Assembly (NCBI RefSeq): GCF_018853815.1 | Contig: NZ_JAAOMP010000121.1 | Location: 59,358-123,357, forward strand | DNA: 64,000 bases | DNA from: Acidithiobacillus sulfurivorans | GTDB taxonomy: Bacteria; Pseudomonadota; Gammaproteobacteria; Acidithiobacillales; Acidithiobacillaceae | Direction: 5' to 3' | Shown: one piece after another, positions 10,284 through 18,518 of the stretch | Layout: each line of letters opens with the position of its first letter | Numbering within the stretch: position 1 is the first letter of the stretch | The notes under the pieces: model-generated | What the model saw: only the letters and a program-made list of their open reading frames with translations | What the model was told of the DNA's origin: nothing | The model's database searches: none | Made by a program: the position numbers and the translations under genes

Positions 10284-10307
10284 ATGTTACTCATGATTGA
10301 TAATTAC
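10284..10307 (+). repeat. Right copy of the imperfect direct repeat (start of intact trpG)
   Basis: The first 24 bases of trpG match the relic at 9156-9179 at 22 of 24 positions, with 14 contiguous identical bases (CTCATGATTGATAA). The right copy is the functional one and has a new upstream region and ribosome binding site. The pair marks the borders of the islet at 9180-10283. Confidence 0.85.
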
Positions 10308-10859
10308 GATAGTTTTACCTACAACCTGGTGCAGTATTTTGGCGAACTCGGTGCGGAAGTACGGGTAGAACGTAATGACGCCATTGATATTGCCCGCATT
10401 GCAAAGCTGGCTCCCAGCCATATCTGCATCTCGCCCGGTCCCTGCACCCCCAATGAAGCGGGTATTTCCATTGCCAGCATTCAGCACTTTGCGGGAAAAA
10501 TCCCGCTGCTGGGCGTTTGTCTCGGCCATCAGGCTATCGGTCAGGCTTTTGGTGGCAAGGTGATCCGCGCCGACCAGGTGATGCATGGCAAGACATCGCC
10601 CATCTATCACAATGGTCAGGGAATCTTCCACGATCTGCCCGATCCCTTTCCCGCCACCCGTTATCATTCCCTGATTGTCGAACGCGACAGCTTGCCGGAG
10701 AGTTTGGAAATCACCGCCTGGACGGAAGCGGGAGAAATCATGGGCTTACGTCACCGCGCACTGGCCGTGGAGGGGGTGCAGTTTCATCCTGAGTCCATTC
10801 TCAGCGAATGTGGCAAAACCCTCCTCCAGCACTTCTTACAGGGAGAAGCAACCCGATGA
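10284..10859 (+). CDS. trpG: Anthranilate synthase component II (glutamine amidotransferase)
   Basis: TrpG hydrolyses glutamine and passes ammonia to TrpE; the same class can serve aminodeoxychorismate synthase. The 191-residue class I amidotransferase has the oxyanion motif [11 protein letters not shown], the nucleophile elbow [11 protein letters not shown] and the C-terminal His-Glu pair in FHPES. The ATG at 10284 has AGGATGG 7 bases upstream. That ribosome binding site belongs to the islet, not to trpE, because the original start lies 1.1 kb upstream as a relic. Its TGA overlaps the trpD ATG (ATGA). Confidence 0.96.
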   Translation: MLLMIDNYDSFTYNLVQYFGELGAEVRVERNDAIDIARIAKLAPSHICISPGPCTPNEAGISIASIQHFAGKIPLLGVCLGHQAIGQAFGGKVIRADQVMHGKTSPIYHNGQGIFHDLPDPFPATRYHSLIVERDSLPESLEITAWTEAGEIMGLRHRALAVEGVQFHPESILSECGKTLLQHFLQGEATR

Positions 10860-11866
10860 TGGTCCGCGACATTCTTGAACAAATTGCCGCCGGGCAGGAT
10901 TTATCCCGAGAGCAAGCCCAGCATGTATTTGCCGGAATCATGGCCGGTGACTGGACGCCTGCGCAAATTGGCGCCCTCCTCATGGGCCTGCGCATGAAAG
11001 GACAACGGGTCGAAGAACTGGTTGGTGCCACCCTGGCTCTGCGCGCCTGCATGACCCGGGTAGAAGTTTCCACCGATCATCTGCTCGACACCTGCGGGAC
11101 CGGCGGAGATGCCCTGAGCACCTTCAATATTTCCACGGTATCCGCCGTCGTCGCAGCAGCGGGGGGAGCTCGGGTAGCCAAGCACGGCAATCGTTCCATG
11201 GTCAGCCGCAGCGGCAGCGCCGATGTGCTGGAAGCCGCAGGTTTGCCCATGGATATGACCCCCGAAATGGTGGCTCAAAGCATCGAAAAAATCGGCATCG
11301 GCTTCCTGTTTGCTCCAGCGCATCACGGTGCCATGCGCCATGCCGTCGGTCCGCGCAAGGAACTGGCCATTCGCTCCCTGTTCAATTTGATGGGTCCCCT
11401 GAGTAACCCGGCGGGGGCCCCGCATCAGGTTCTCGGCGTGTATGCCGAACGCTGGCTGATGCCACTGGCCGAAGCTGCACGGGAACTGGGCTCCCGTCAC
11501 GTACTGGTGGTTCATGGCCATGACGGTCTGGATGAAATCAGTCTTTCTGCCCCCACAGACATGGCCGAACTGAAGGATGGGGTGATTTCACGCAGCCGTA
11601 TTCAGCCGGAGGACTTCGGCATTGCGCGCGCGCCGCTTGCCAGCCTGCAAATCAACAGCGTAGCAGAAGCATTGTCGGCCGCCGAAGAAGTCCTGCAAAA
11701 CCGGGCTGGGCCACGCCTGGATGTGGTTTTACTGAACGCCGGGGCGGCGCTTTATGCGGCAGATGTGGTACCCGATATAGCGGTTGGTGTGGTGTTGGCA
11801 AGAGACATATTGAAGTCAGGCGCTGCCTGGAGTAAATGGCAGGAATTACTGGGCAAAAACCAATAA
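10856..11866 (+). CDS. trpD: Anthranilate phosphoribosyltransferase
   Basis: TrpD attaches phosphoribose from PRPP to anthranilate. The 336-residue protein has the N-terminal helical domain ([17 protein letters not shown]), the PRPP-binding DTCGTGGD motif and the [19 protein letters not shown] segment typical of the family. The ATG at 10856 overlaps the trpG stop as ATGA and gives the usual N-terminus. A start further upstream inside trpG would add unrelated residues. A second ATG directly follows and could also be used. trpC begins 10 bp downstream. Confidence 0.96.
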   Translation: MMVRDILEQIAAGQDLSREQAQHVFAGIMAGDWTPAQIGALLMGLRMKGQRVEELVGATLALRACMTRVEVSTDHLLDTCGTGGDALSTFNISTVSAVVAAAGGARVAKHGNRSMVSRSGSADVLEAAGLPMDMTPEMVAQSIEKIGIGFLFAPAHHGAMRHAVGPRKELAIRSLFNLMGPLSNPAGAPHQVLGVYAERWLMPLAEAARELGSRHVLVVHGHDGLDEISLSAPTDMAELKDGVISRSRIQPEDFGIARAPLASLQINSVAEALSAAEEVLQNRAGPRLDVVLLNAGAALYAADVVPDIAVGVVLARDILKSGAAWSKWQELLGKNQ

Positions 11867-11875
11867 AGGATCCGT

Positions 11876-12688
11876 ATGACGGACATACTCCAGGAAATCA
11901 TCACCCGCAAATACGCTGAAATCATTGAACGCAAGGCCCGTCTTGGCCTGGCTGAATTGCAGGAATCCGTCGCCCTGAGCGGGCCAGCGCGTGATTTCAT
12001 CGCTGCCATCCGCAGTAAAATCAGTGCCGGGCAAGCAGCAGTCATCGCCGAAATCAAAAAGGCCTCCCCTTCCGCAGGCATTATCCGGGAAGATTTCAAT
12101 CCTGTCAGCATTGCCCAGGATTACGCAGCCCACGGCGCGGCCTGTCTGTCGGTGCTGACGGATGAACATTATTTTCAGGGAGCCGACATTTACCTGACGG
12201 CTGCCCGGGAAGCCTGCTCCATTCCGGTGCTGAGAAAGGATTTCTGCATTGATCCCTATCAGATCTGGGAAGCACGCGCCATTGGCGCAGATGCCATCCT
12301 CCTCATTGTCGCGGCATTGTCTGACGAACAATTGCAAACCCTGGAAGAATCTGCCCACTACCTGGGTATGGCCGTACTGGTCGAAGTACACAACAGCGCA
12401 GAACTCCAGCGTGCCCTTAAATTGCACACCCCATTGATTGGCATCAATAATCGCGATCTGCATCGCTTCGTGACCGACATTGAAACCACCCTGCAATTAC
12501 TCCCACAGGTACCCGGAGACCGCATTGTGGTCACCGAAAGCGGTATTCGCCAGGTTGAGGATGTCCTGCAACTGCGTGCGGCGGACGTCAACGCTTTTCT
12601 CGTCGGCGAGGCCTTCATGCGCGAACCGCAACCCGGTGCGGCTTTGAGTAAGCTGTTTGGTTTACATGGCCCGCATATTGTCATCTAA
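11876..12688 (+). CDS. trpC: Indole-3-glycerol-phosphate synthase
   Basis: TrpC closes the indole ring, forming indole-3-glycerol phosphate from CdRP. The 270-residue TIM barrel shows the active-site segment [27 protein letters not shown] and GINNRDL, and ends with the phosphate-binding [10 protein letters not shown] and [15 protein letters not shown] precedes the ATG. It is not fused to trpF, which is absent from the window along with trpA and trpB. It is the last gene of the cbb-trp string; OsmC-like and Rrf2 genes follow closely and may be co-transcribed. Confidence 0.96.
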   Translation: MTDILQEIITRKYAEIIERKARLGLAELQESVALSGPARDFIAAIRSKISAGQAAVIAEIKKASPSAGIIREDFNPVSIAQDYAAHGAACLSVLTDEHYFQGADIYLTAAREACSIPVLRKDFCIDPYQIWEARAIGADAILLIVAALSDEQLQTLEESAHYLGMAVLVEVHNSAELQRALKLHTPLIGINNRDLHRFVTDIETTLQLLPQVPGDRIVVTESGIRQVEDVLQLRAADVNAFLVGEAFMREPQPGAALSKLFGLHGPHIVI

Positions 12689-12725
12689 TGGTAGGTTGTT
12701 GTTCAAAAGCAAAAGGGGGCGACGC

Positions 12726-13151
12726 ATGCAGGCACGCGTACAATGGATGGGCCCGGGTCAAATGAGTTTTGTGGCCAATGCTGACAGTGGTCATGCTGTG
12801 GTCATGGATGGATCCGCAGAAATTGGTGGACATAATCTCGGCGCACGTCCCATGGAAATGTTGCTCATGGGTCTTGGTGGTTGTGCGAGCATTGATGTGG
12901 TCATGATCCTGCAAAAATCCCGACAGGCCATCCAGCAATGTGTGGTTGAAATTCAGGCCGAACGTACTGATACCGACCCCAAGGTATTCACAAAAATACA
13001 CCTTCATTTTATGGTATCCGGCAAAGCACTGGATCCCAAGCGAGTAGCACACGCCATCAGCCTGTCGGCGGAAAAATACTGTTCAGCCAGCGTCATGCTG
13101 GGGAAAACAGCGGAAATCACCCACGACTTTACAGTCGTCGACGAATCCTGA
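12726..13151 (+). CDS. OsmC family protein
   Basis: The 141-residue protein resembles the OsmC/YhfA family, whose better-known members are thiol peroxidases for organic hydroperoxides. It shows the N-terminal strand segment MQARVQWMGPGQMSF, the helix with MEMLLMGLGGCASIDVV (one family cysteine), and the second cysteine region SAEKYCSASVML. Both peroxidatic-type cysteines are thus present. The ATG at 12726 was chosen because GGGGGCG lies just upstream and the family N-terminus starts here; a longer form would overlap trpC. It is followed 10 bp later by an Rrf2 regulator. The true substrate is not known. Confidence 0.85.
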   Translation: MQARVQWMGPGQMSFVANADSGHAVVMDGSAEIGGHNLGARPMEMLLMGLGGCASIDVVMILQKSRQAIQQCVVEIQAERTDTDPKVFTKIHLHFMVSGKALDPKRVAHAISLSAEKYCSASVMLGKTAEITHDFTVVDES

Positions 13152-13161
13152 GGATGTTTTC

Positions 13162-13647
13162 ATGCTACTGAGTAAAACCAGCGAATATGCTTTACAAGCA
13201 TTAATTTATCTTGCCGCCCAACCGGAGGGCGAACCGGTACTTAGCCGGGATATTTCCGATTATCTGCGGGTTCCGGCCCAATATCTGGCAAAAATCCTTC
13301 AGGACCTGGCCAAGCGCGGGGTACTGGATTCTTTCAAGGGCCGTGGTGGTGGCTTTGTGCTGAGGCCGGGGGCAGACCAGATGAACATTCTGGATATTGT
13401 CGAAGTGGTTGAAGGTCAACCCTTCGGCCAGGGTTGCGTACTGGGACTCAAAGCCTGCGCCGACGAAACCGCCTGCCCGGTCCACTATCAGTGGAAGCCC
13501 CTGAAAGCCGAAGTCGTGGGTCTGCTCGGCAAGCAAACCATTGGCAGTATGGCTGAAGCCGTGCGTGCCGGTCGTTATCGTATCCACCTGCCGGGGGGTT
13601 CAGAACTACATATCCGGCCGATGGCAACCAAGCACCCGGTATCCTGA
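13162..13647 (+). CDS. Rrf2 family regulator with Fe-S ligands
   Basis: The 161-residue protein has the winged-helix N-terminus of the Rrf2 family (LLSKTSEYALQALIYLAA) and the RGRGGGF wing. Three cysteines at 92, 99 and 105 plus His108 match the cluster-ligand pattern of IscR, allowing for one extra residue between the first two cysteines. It should therefore be a [2Fe-2S] or related Fe-S sensor of oxidative, NO or Fe-S stress. It stands behind an OsmC-like gene and not next to isc genes, so it is not a clear IscR. The target genes are unknown. Confidence 0.88.
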   Translation: MLLSKTSEYALQALIYLAAQPEGEPVLSRDISDYLRVPAQYLAKILQDLAKRGVLDSFKGRGGGFVLRPGADQMNILDIVEVVEGQPFGQGCVLGLKACADETACPVHYQWKPLKAEVVGLLGKQTIGSMAEAVRAGRYRIHLPGGSELHIRPMATKHPVS

Positions 13648-13660
13648 GTAATCGGGGCGC

Positions 13661-14287
13661 TTAAATCCAGAGTGCCCCGTGCGTCAGCACCTTGGAGAAC
13701 ATCCCCATGGCTACCCGCACCGGCATGGGCAGTTTCCCGGCACCCAGGGATTCTGCAGTCTCGGCATGTCCCACTTCATCATCCCGCATCTGCGCGACCA
13801 CTGCCCGACTGCGATCATCATCTGCTGGCAAGGCATCCAGGTGCTCGTTCAGATGCTCTTCCACCTGATTTTCCACAGCCACTACCAGACCGAGATTAGC
13901 TGCACGACCCTGGCGGGCGGCCAGAAAGCCCATGCTCCAGCCAGCTCCGTACCAAAGAGGGGATAGAAGGCTGGGACGACTGTTAAGTTCTTGCAGTCGA
14001 GTCTGGCACCAGCGCAGATGATCTTCTTCTTCGCTGCGGGCGTGTTCCAGCTGGGCACGCAGTTGCGGATCACTGGTACCTGCCGACTGTCCCGTATACA
14101 GGGCCTGCGCCATCACCTCACCGGCATGGTTGACTCGCATCATCCGTCCTGCCTCATGACGTTCCCAGGGACGCAGCAAGGTGTCGGGCACCGCCCGGCC
14201 GGGATAGGGACGATTACTCCCGATGTGCTGACCGGTCAGGGTTCGCAGGGCATTATCCAGATTGGCGACCAGCAAATCGCTGAGCAT
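13661..14287 (-). CDS. coq7: Demethoxyubiquinone hydroxylase Coq7
   Basis: Coq7 is a membrane-associated di-iron monooxygenase that performs a late hydroxylation in ubiquinone synthesis. The 208-residue protein carries the expected carboxylate/histidine iron ligands in NHAGE, SEEEDHLRWC, VENQVEEHLNEHL and DDEVGHAE. The ATG at 14287 has GGAGAA upstream. It is convergent with the Rrf2 gene; a GC-rich 8-bp stem at 13654-13678 overlaps its stop codon and might serve both ends. It is divergent from the ferredoxin gene across a 72 bp gap that must hold both promoters. Confidence 0.95.
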   Translation of the reverse strand: MLSDLLVANLDNALRTLTGQHIGSNRPYPGRAVPDTLLRPWERHEAGRMMRVNHAGEVMAQALYTGQSAGTSDPQLRAQLEHARSEEEDHLRWCQTRLQELNSRPSLLSPLWYGAGWSMGFLAARQGRAANLGLVVAVENQVEEHLNEHLDALPADDDRSRAVVAQMRDDEVGHAETAESLGAGKLPMPVRVAMGMFSKVLTHGALWI

Positions 14288-14359
14288 GATTTCTCCGTAC
14301 GCTGTTTGTAAAAGCTGATTCGGGTATGATGTCCCTGAGCAGAGAAAGGGTCAACGCTT

Positions 14360-14677
14360 ATGGAAGAAGGTTTCTATCAACGGCATATGTTTATTTGCCT
14401 GAATCATCGCGACAATGGTGAACAGTCCTGCAACAACAGCGGACTGGCCGACGAAATGTTTCATCTGGCCAAGAAACACGCCAAATCCCTGGGTATTCAT
14501 GGTGATCATCAGGTCCGCGTCAATCGCTGCGGCTGCCTGGGACGCTGCCAGGAAGGCCCGGTAGCTGTCGTTTATCCGGAAGCAGTCTGGTACACCTTTG
14601 TCGATGGTGATGATGTGCGGGAAATTGTCGAATCCCACCTGCGCGACGGGGTTCCCGTAGACAGGTTGCGCATCTGA
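14360..14677 (+). CDS. Thioredoxin-like [2Fe-2S] ferredoxin
   Basis: The 105-residue protein belongs to the (2Fe-2S) ferredoxin group with a thioredoxin fold. It starts FYQRHMFICLNHRDNG, and the cysteines in FICLNHRDNGEQSC and in RVNRCGCLGRCQEGP can hold the cluster. The C-terminal segment VVYPEAVWYTFV is typical. It would act as an electron carrier, partner unknown. Its TGA overlaps the ATG of the alpha/beta hydrolase by one base (TGATG), so the two are translated together. Confidence 0.9.
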   Translation: MEEGFYQRHMFICLNHRDNGEQSCNNSGLADEMFHLAKKHAKSLGIHGDHQVRVNRCGCLGRCQEGPVAVVYPEAVWYTFVDGDDVREIVESHLRDGVPVDRLRI

Positions 14678-15411
14678 TGCTGCCTATAGATCGCAGCCAT
14701 CTGTATGACGGGGGCGAGCTGGCGGGTCTGGAGTGCGTCGGCGAGAAAGTCATCATTCCCGGCCCGGCAGGTGATCTGGAAGGCCTCACGGCTTGTCCTG
14801 AAAAGGAAACCCGGGGCGCAGTGGCCGTCATTCTCCACCCGCACCCGCTTTATGGCGGCACCCTGCACAACAAGGTGGTTCACTATCTCAGCAGAACCTT
14901 CAACCTGCTGGGTATTCCCTCCCTGCGCTTCAATTTTCGGGGCGTCGGAGAAAGCGCCGGCAGTTATGACGATGGCCGTGGGGAAACAGAAGACTGCCTG
15001 GCCGTTCTGAATTGGGTGCAGGAAAGACGTCCGGGGTTTGATATCTGGCTGACTGGCTTTTCTTTTGGTGCTTACGTGGCCTATCGGGCCGTACATCGCC
15101 ATCCGCAGATCACCCGCCTGTTGACAGTGGCCCCACCTGTCAATCTTTTCGACTTCCAGCACCTGTCGCCACCCCGTTGTCCCTGGACCCTGATTCAGGG
15201 TGAGCAGGACGAGTTAGTACCCGCAACCAACGTCAAACAGTGGGTAGCAGCCTTACCCGTCAACCCCGTAACCCTTCTGCTTCCTGCTGATCATTTTTTT
15301 CATGGTCAACTCAACACCCTGCAGACAGCGCTGCTGCAATCCCTTGAGGACGAAGTGGCCAAGATGCGCTATACGGGAACAAGCCCCTGTGTTGAATCCC
15401 GCTTTTCTTGA
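14677..15411 (+). CDS. Alpha/beta hydrolase
   Basis: The 244-residue protein is an alpha/beta hydrolase of the type often annotated as serine hydrolase. It has HPHPLYGGTLHNKVV, the oxyanion segment FNFRGVGES, the nucleophile elbow GFSFGAYVA and a late ADHFFHG segment with the catalytic histidine. It is coupled to the [2Fe-2S] ferredoxin upstream and overlaps the ABC ATPase gene downstream by about 20 bp. The substrate is unknown. A similar ferredoxin-hydrolase-ABC order in other proteobacteria would support a shared role, but this cannot be tested here. Confidence 0.85.
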   Translation: MLPIDRSHLYDGGELAGLECVGEKVIIPGPAGDLEGLTACPEKETRGAVAVILHPHPLYGGTLHNKVVHYLSRTFNLLGIPSLRFNFRGVGESAGSYDDGRGETEDCLAVLNWVQERRPGFDIWLTGFSFGAYVAYRAVHRHPQITRLLTVAPPVNLFDFQHLSPPRCPWTLIQGEQDELVPATNVKQWVAALPVNPVTLLLPADHFFHGQLNTLQTALLQSLEDEVAKMRYTGTSPCVESRFS

Positions 15412-16321
15412 ACTGAAACATCTGCACAAGCAGTACGCTCAGCGCGAAGTCTTGCGGGGGGTAGAATTCTCCATTCCTGCGGGTAGTTGTTATGCCCTGG
15501 TAGGACCCAATGGCGCGGGCAAAAGCACTACCGTACGGGCTATCCAGGGGCTGACACCTTTGGATGGTGGAGAAATCCGCATTGATGGACAGGCACTTTC
15601 CACATTGGGGGCAGCGGGCCGCGCCAGAATCGGCGTAGTTCCGCAAATGGACAACCTCGACCCGGATTTTACCGTAGAAGAAAACCTCTGGACCTACGGA
15701 CGCTATTTTCGTCTTCCCAAAACCAGAATCCGTCAACGCAGTGCGGAATTGCTGGAATTCATGGCCCTGAGCGGCTATGCCCGGCAACCTATTTCCGCCC
15801 TGTCCGGTGGCATGCAGCGCCGCCTCACCATTGCCCGCGCGCTCATCAACGCTCCGCAGCTCCTGCTGCTGGATGAACCGACCACCGGACTCGATCCGCA
15901 GGCACGGCACCTGATCTGGCAACGCCTGCGGGATTTACGACGCCAGGGTACCACCCTGTTGCTCACCACCCATTACATGGACGAGGCGGAACGACTTGCT
16001 GATCAGGTCGGCATTATTGATCAGGGTCGCATTCTGGCGCAGGACACCCCAAGAGGTCTGATTGAATCGCATATTCCTGGAGAAGTCATGGAGTTGCGCC
16101 GCCTGGATGGCCGCACTCCGGATCCCGAAAACTGGCATCAACAGCAGGTGGCGCTCAGCGAAAGAGTCGGCGATACCCTCATTTGTTATGGGCAGGACCT
16201 GCAGCAAGTGATGGCGCATTTTGTCCATAATCCAGATTACCGATGGTTGCAGCGTCCCGCCAGCCTCGAAGACGTATTTTTAAGACTCACAGGCCGCAAT
16301 TTGCGTGAGGAAGAGCACTAA
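15389..16321 (+). CDS. ABC-2 type exporter, ATP-binding protein
   Basis: The protein of about 310 residues has Walker A GPNGAGKST, the signature LSGGMQRRL, Walker B LLLLDEPTTGLDP and the H-loop TTHYMDEAERL. It resembles NodI/DrrA-type ATPases. The start is taken as GTG at 15389 because the ABC fold begins soon after (FLELKHLHKQYAQ). TTG at 15392 is possible, and an ATG at 15302 would add residues from within the hydrolase gene. The stop shares a base with the permease ATG (TAATG). Together they form a two-gene exporter of unknown cargo. Confidence 0.9.
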   Translation: MLNPAFLELKHLHKQYAQREVLRGVEFSIPAGSCYALVGPNGAGKSTTVRAIQGLTPLDGGEIRIDGQALSTLGAAGRARIGVVPQMDNLDPDFTVEENLWTYGRYFRLPKTRIRQRSAELLEFMALSGYARQPISALSGGMQRRLTIARALINAPQLLLLDEPTTGLDPQARHLIWQRLRDLRRQGTTLLLTTHYMDEAERLADQVGIIDQGRILAQDTPRGLIESHIPGEVMELRRLDGRTPDPENWHQQQVALSERVGDTLICYGQDLQQVMAHFVHNPDYRWLQRPASLEDVFLRLTGRNLREEEH

Positions 16322-17097
16322 TGTCCTGGCAAGATGCCATTCCCAATCCCGGAGCCTTGGCGGTGGTACAGCGCAATTTCGGGGTATGGCGGAAACTCCT
16401 GCTCCCCAGCATGCTTGGCAATTTCGGTGATCCATTACTGTATTTATTGGCTTTGGGTTATGGACTCGGGCATTTTGTCGGACACATGGACGGGATGCCC
16501 TACATCACCTTCATTGCCTCGGGCATTGTCGCCAGCAGTGTCATGAATACTGCGAGTTTTGAGGGATTATATTCGGCTTTTACCCGGATGAGCGCCCAAC
16601 ATACTTATGCCGCCATGCTGGCCACACCCCTACGAGTCAGTGACATTCTTGCCGGCGAGGTGCTCTGGGCCGCCATCAAAGGCCTGATCAGCGCTGTGGC
16701 CATTATCATCGTGGCCAGCTTTTTCGGAGCCATTCAGGGGCCCTGGGTATGGCTGAGCATTCCGGTCATTCTGCTGTCGGGATTAAGCTTTGGCAGCCTC
16801 GCTCTGGTCATGACCGCCATGGCCCGCAGTTATGATTTTTTCATGTACTACTTCACCCTGGCTGTCACCCCCATGTTTTTATTTTGCGGGGTATTTTACC
16901 CTTTGCACTCGCTTCCCGCCTTTGCCCAGGATATTGCCCAGGTATTACCGCTTACCCATGCGGTAGCTTTGTTGCGCCCACTATTGACCGGACAACTCCC
17001 CCAACAAGTACCTTACCATCTCGGCGTTCTACTGCTTTATACCGTAATTCCCTACCTGATCGCCTGGCGTTTACTGGTCCGGCGCCTGTTGCGCTGA
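16321..17097 (+). CDS. ABC-2 type exporter, permease
   Basis: The 258-residue membrane protein has about six hydrophobic segments and belongs to the ABC-2 permease family (NodJ/DrrB style). The ABC-2 signature region includes FASGIVASSVMN and ending segments FCGVFYPLHSLP and HAVALLRPLL. It overlaps the ATPase gene by one base. Such pairs export lipids, polyketides, nodulation factors or drugs; nothing local points to one substrate. The gene is followed by a 105 bp promoter-bearing gap. Confidence 0.9.
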   Translation: MSWQDAIPNPGALAVVQRNFGVWRKLLLPSMLGNFGDPLLYLLALGYGLGHFVGHMDGMPYITFIASGIVASSVMNTASFEGLYSAFTRMSAQHTYAAMLATPLRVSDILAGEVLWAAIKGLISAVAIIIVASFFGAIQGPWVWLSIPVILLSGLSFGSLALVMTAMARSYDFFMYYFTLAVTPMFLFCGVFYPLHSLPAFAQDIAQVLPLTHAVALLRPLLTGQLPQQVPYHLGVLLLYTVIPYLIAWRLLVRRLLR

Positions 17098-17113
17098 ACC
17101 GTTAAGTTGCTCA

Positions 17114-17175
17114 TTGACAACAGCTTGTGCGCTTATAGCCATATTGACTATAGAATTAGAATAATTAAATATACA
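17114..17175 (+). promoter_or_regulatory. Promoter region with inverted repeat before the persulfide dioxygenase operon
   Basis: The gap holds TTGACA at 17114, a second TTGACT at 17144 with an AT-rich segment (TAAATA) 16 bp downstream, and the inverted repeat TATAG-N9-CTATA (17134-17152) overlapping the second -35. The repeat could be an operator, for example of a sulfide/persulfide-responsive ArsR-type repressor such as those known for similar operons. No such repressor gene lies in the window. The elements are visible; the regulation is inference. Confidence 0.45.
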
Positions 17176-17202
17176 AATGTAATCTAAATGAGGAGAGAGC
17201 GT

Positions 17203-18066
17203 ATGAAACCCATTGTTGAATGCTTTTTTGATGAAGCCACTTTCACTGCCAGCTATTTGGTCAAAGAGCCCGAAGGTCGTTCTTGCGCCATTATTGACCC
17301 GGTCCTGGATTTTGATTATGCCAGCGGGCGTACTTCGCACAGTTCGGCTGACACACTCCTGGCGCGCGTTCGCGAGGAAAATCTACAGGTTGAATGGATA
17401 CTGGATACCCATGCCCACGCCGACCACCTCAGTGCGGCGCACTTTCTCCGCAAGGAACTCGACAGCAAAATAGGCATCGGGGCCCACATCACCCAGGTTC
17501 AGAAAACCTTTGCCCAGCTCTACAACGAGTCCGATCAGGTTCCTCAGGATGGCAGACAGTTTGACCATCTCTTTGCAGATGGAGAAACATTCACCATCGG
17601 CAACCTGTCCGTCCAGGTCATGCATACGCCCGGCCACACGCCCGCTTGCCTGACTTACGTCATCGGCGACGCCGCCTTTGTCGGAGACACCCTGTTCATG
17701 CCCGATTACGGTTCTGCCCGTTGCGATTTTCCCGGTGGCAGTGCCGAGACACTGTACCATTCAGTTCAGCGCATATTTGCGCTTCCGGAGGAAACACGTC
17801 TGTTTTTTTGCCACGATTACAAGGCACCGGGACGTGAAGAATACCGCTGGGAGAGTACGGTCGCTGAGGAAAAAGCCCACAACATCCACTTGGGCAATAA
17901 TCGGAGTCTGGCCGATTTTGTCGCACTGCGCCAAAAAAGGGATGCAACCCTGACCATGCCCAAACTAATTTTGCCCGCTCTTCAGGTCAACATCCGCGCC
18001 GGCGAACTCCCCCCGAAGGAGGATAACGGCATAGCCTATCTCCGCATTCCTCTCAATGCGGTTTAA
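17203..18066 (+). CDS. Persulfide dioxygenase-like metallo-beta-lactamase-fold protein
   Basis: The 287-residue protein has the metallo-beta-lactamase motif THAHADHLS (His70, His72, Asp74, His75), with further metal-ligand segments HTPGHTPACL, GDTLFMPDYG and CHDY. The long C-terminal part resembles ETHE1/Blh-type sulfur dioxygenases, which oxidise glutathione persulfide to sulfite. The ATG at 17203 is favoured by AGGAG 7 bases upstream. It leads an operon with two YeeE/YedE transporter genes, a combination that fits sulfide or sulfane-sulfur handling. A plain hydrolase role cannot be excluded from sequence alone. Confidence 0.88.
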   Translation: MKPIVECFFDEATFTASYLVKEPEGRSCAIIDPVLDFDYASGRTSHSSADTLLARVREENLQVEWILDTHAHADHLSAAHFLRKELDSKIGIGAHITQVQKTFAQLYNESDQVPQDGRQFDHLFADGETFTIGNLSVQVMHTPGHTPACLTYVIGDAAFVGDTLFMPDYGSARCDFPGGSAETLYHSVQRIFALPEETRLFFCHDYKAPGREEYRWESTVAEEKAHNIHLGNNRSLADFVALRQKRDATLTMPKLILPALQVNIRAGELPPKEDNGIAYLRIPLNAV

Positions 18067-18092
18067 TCCCCCAGCCAAATGGAGAAATTCTG

Positions 18093-18518
18093 ATGCAACA
18101 TGCATGGCTCATGGGTTTTCTTGGGGGCTTGATGATTGGCACTGCGGCCTTGACCTTTCTGGTGGTCAACGGTCGCATTATGGGCGTCAGCGGCCTTATT
18201 GGCGGCCTTATTGATCGTTCTGGTTGGGGAAACGGGTGGGAACGGATCGTCTTCCTGTTCGGCTTATTCATTTTTCCGGCTCTCTGGGTCCGCTTTGTTG
18301 CACCGGTCGAAACCAACGTCACCCGTAACCTCAGCCTGATCACCATCGCCGGCCTGTTGGTTGGGATTGGAAGTCGTCTGGCCAATGGTTGCACCTCTGG
18401 ACATGGTGTCTGCGGGATCTCGCGCTTTTCCATACGCAGCATTTTCGCGACGGCGGTTTATTTATTGAGTGGGGTAATAGCCATCTCTATTTTCCGGCAG
18501 CTTTTGGGGGTGATTTAA
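18093..18518 (+). CDS. pmpA: YeeE/YedE family membrane protein, PmpA-like
   Basis: The 141-residue protein has about four hydrophobic segments and the YeeE/YedE (DUF395) signature with a conserved cysteine in LANGCTSGHGVCGISR. Related proteins import thiosulfate or other sulfur compounds through cysteine relays. It lies 26 bp behind the persulfide dioxygenase gene and shares one base with the next gene (TAATG). The half-size pair PmpA/PmpB is commonly found beside Blh/ETHE1-type enzymes. The transported form of sulfur is inferred. Confidence 0.85.
   Translation: MQHAWLMGFLGGLMIGTAALTFLVVNGRIMGVSGLIGGLIDRSGWGNGWERIVFLFGLFIFPALWVRFVAPVETNVTRNLSLITIAGLLVGIGSRLANGCTSGHGVCGISRFSIRSIFATAVYLLSGVIAISIFRQLLGVI

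Noticed and set aside
13654..13678. Stem at the Rrf2/coq7 junction as a bidirectional terminator
   Set aside because: The 8-bp stem is present but overlaps the coq7 stop codon and lacks a T-rich tail on both strands, so it is only mentioned within the coq7 entry.
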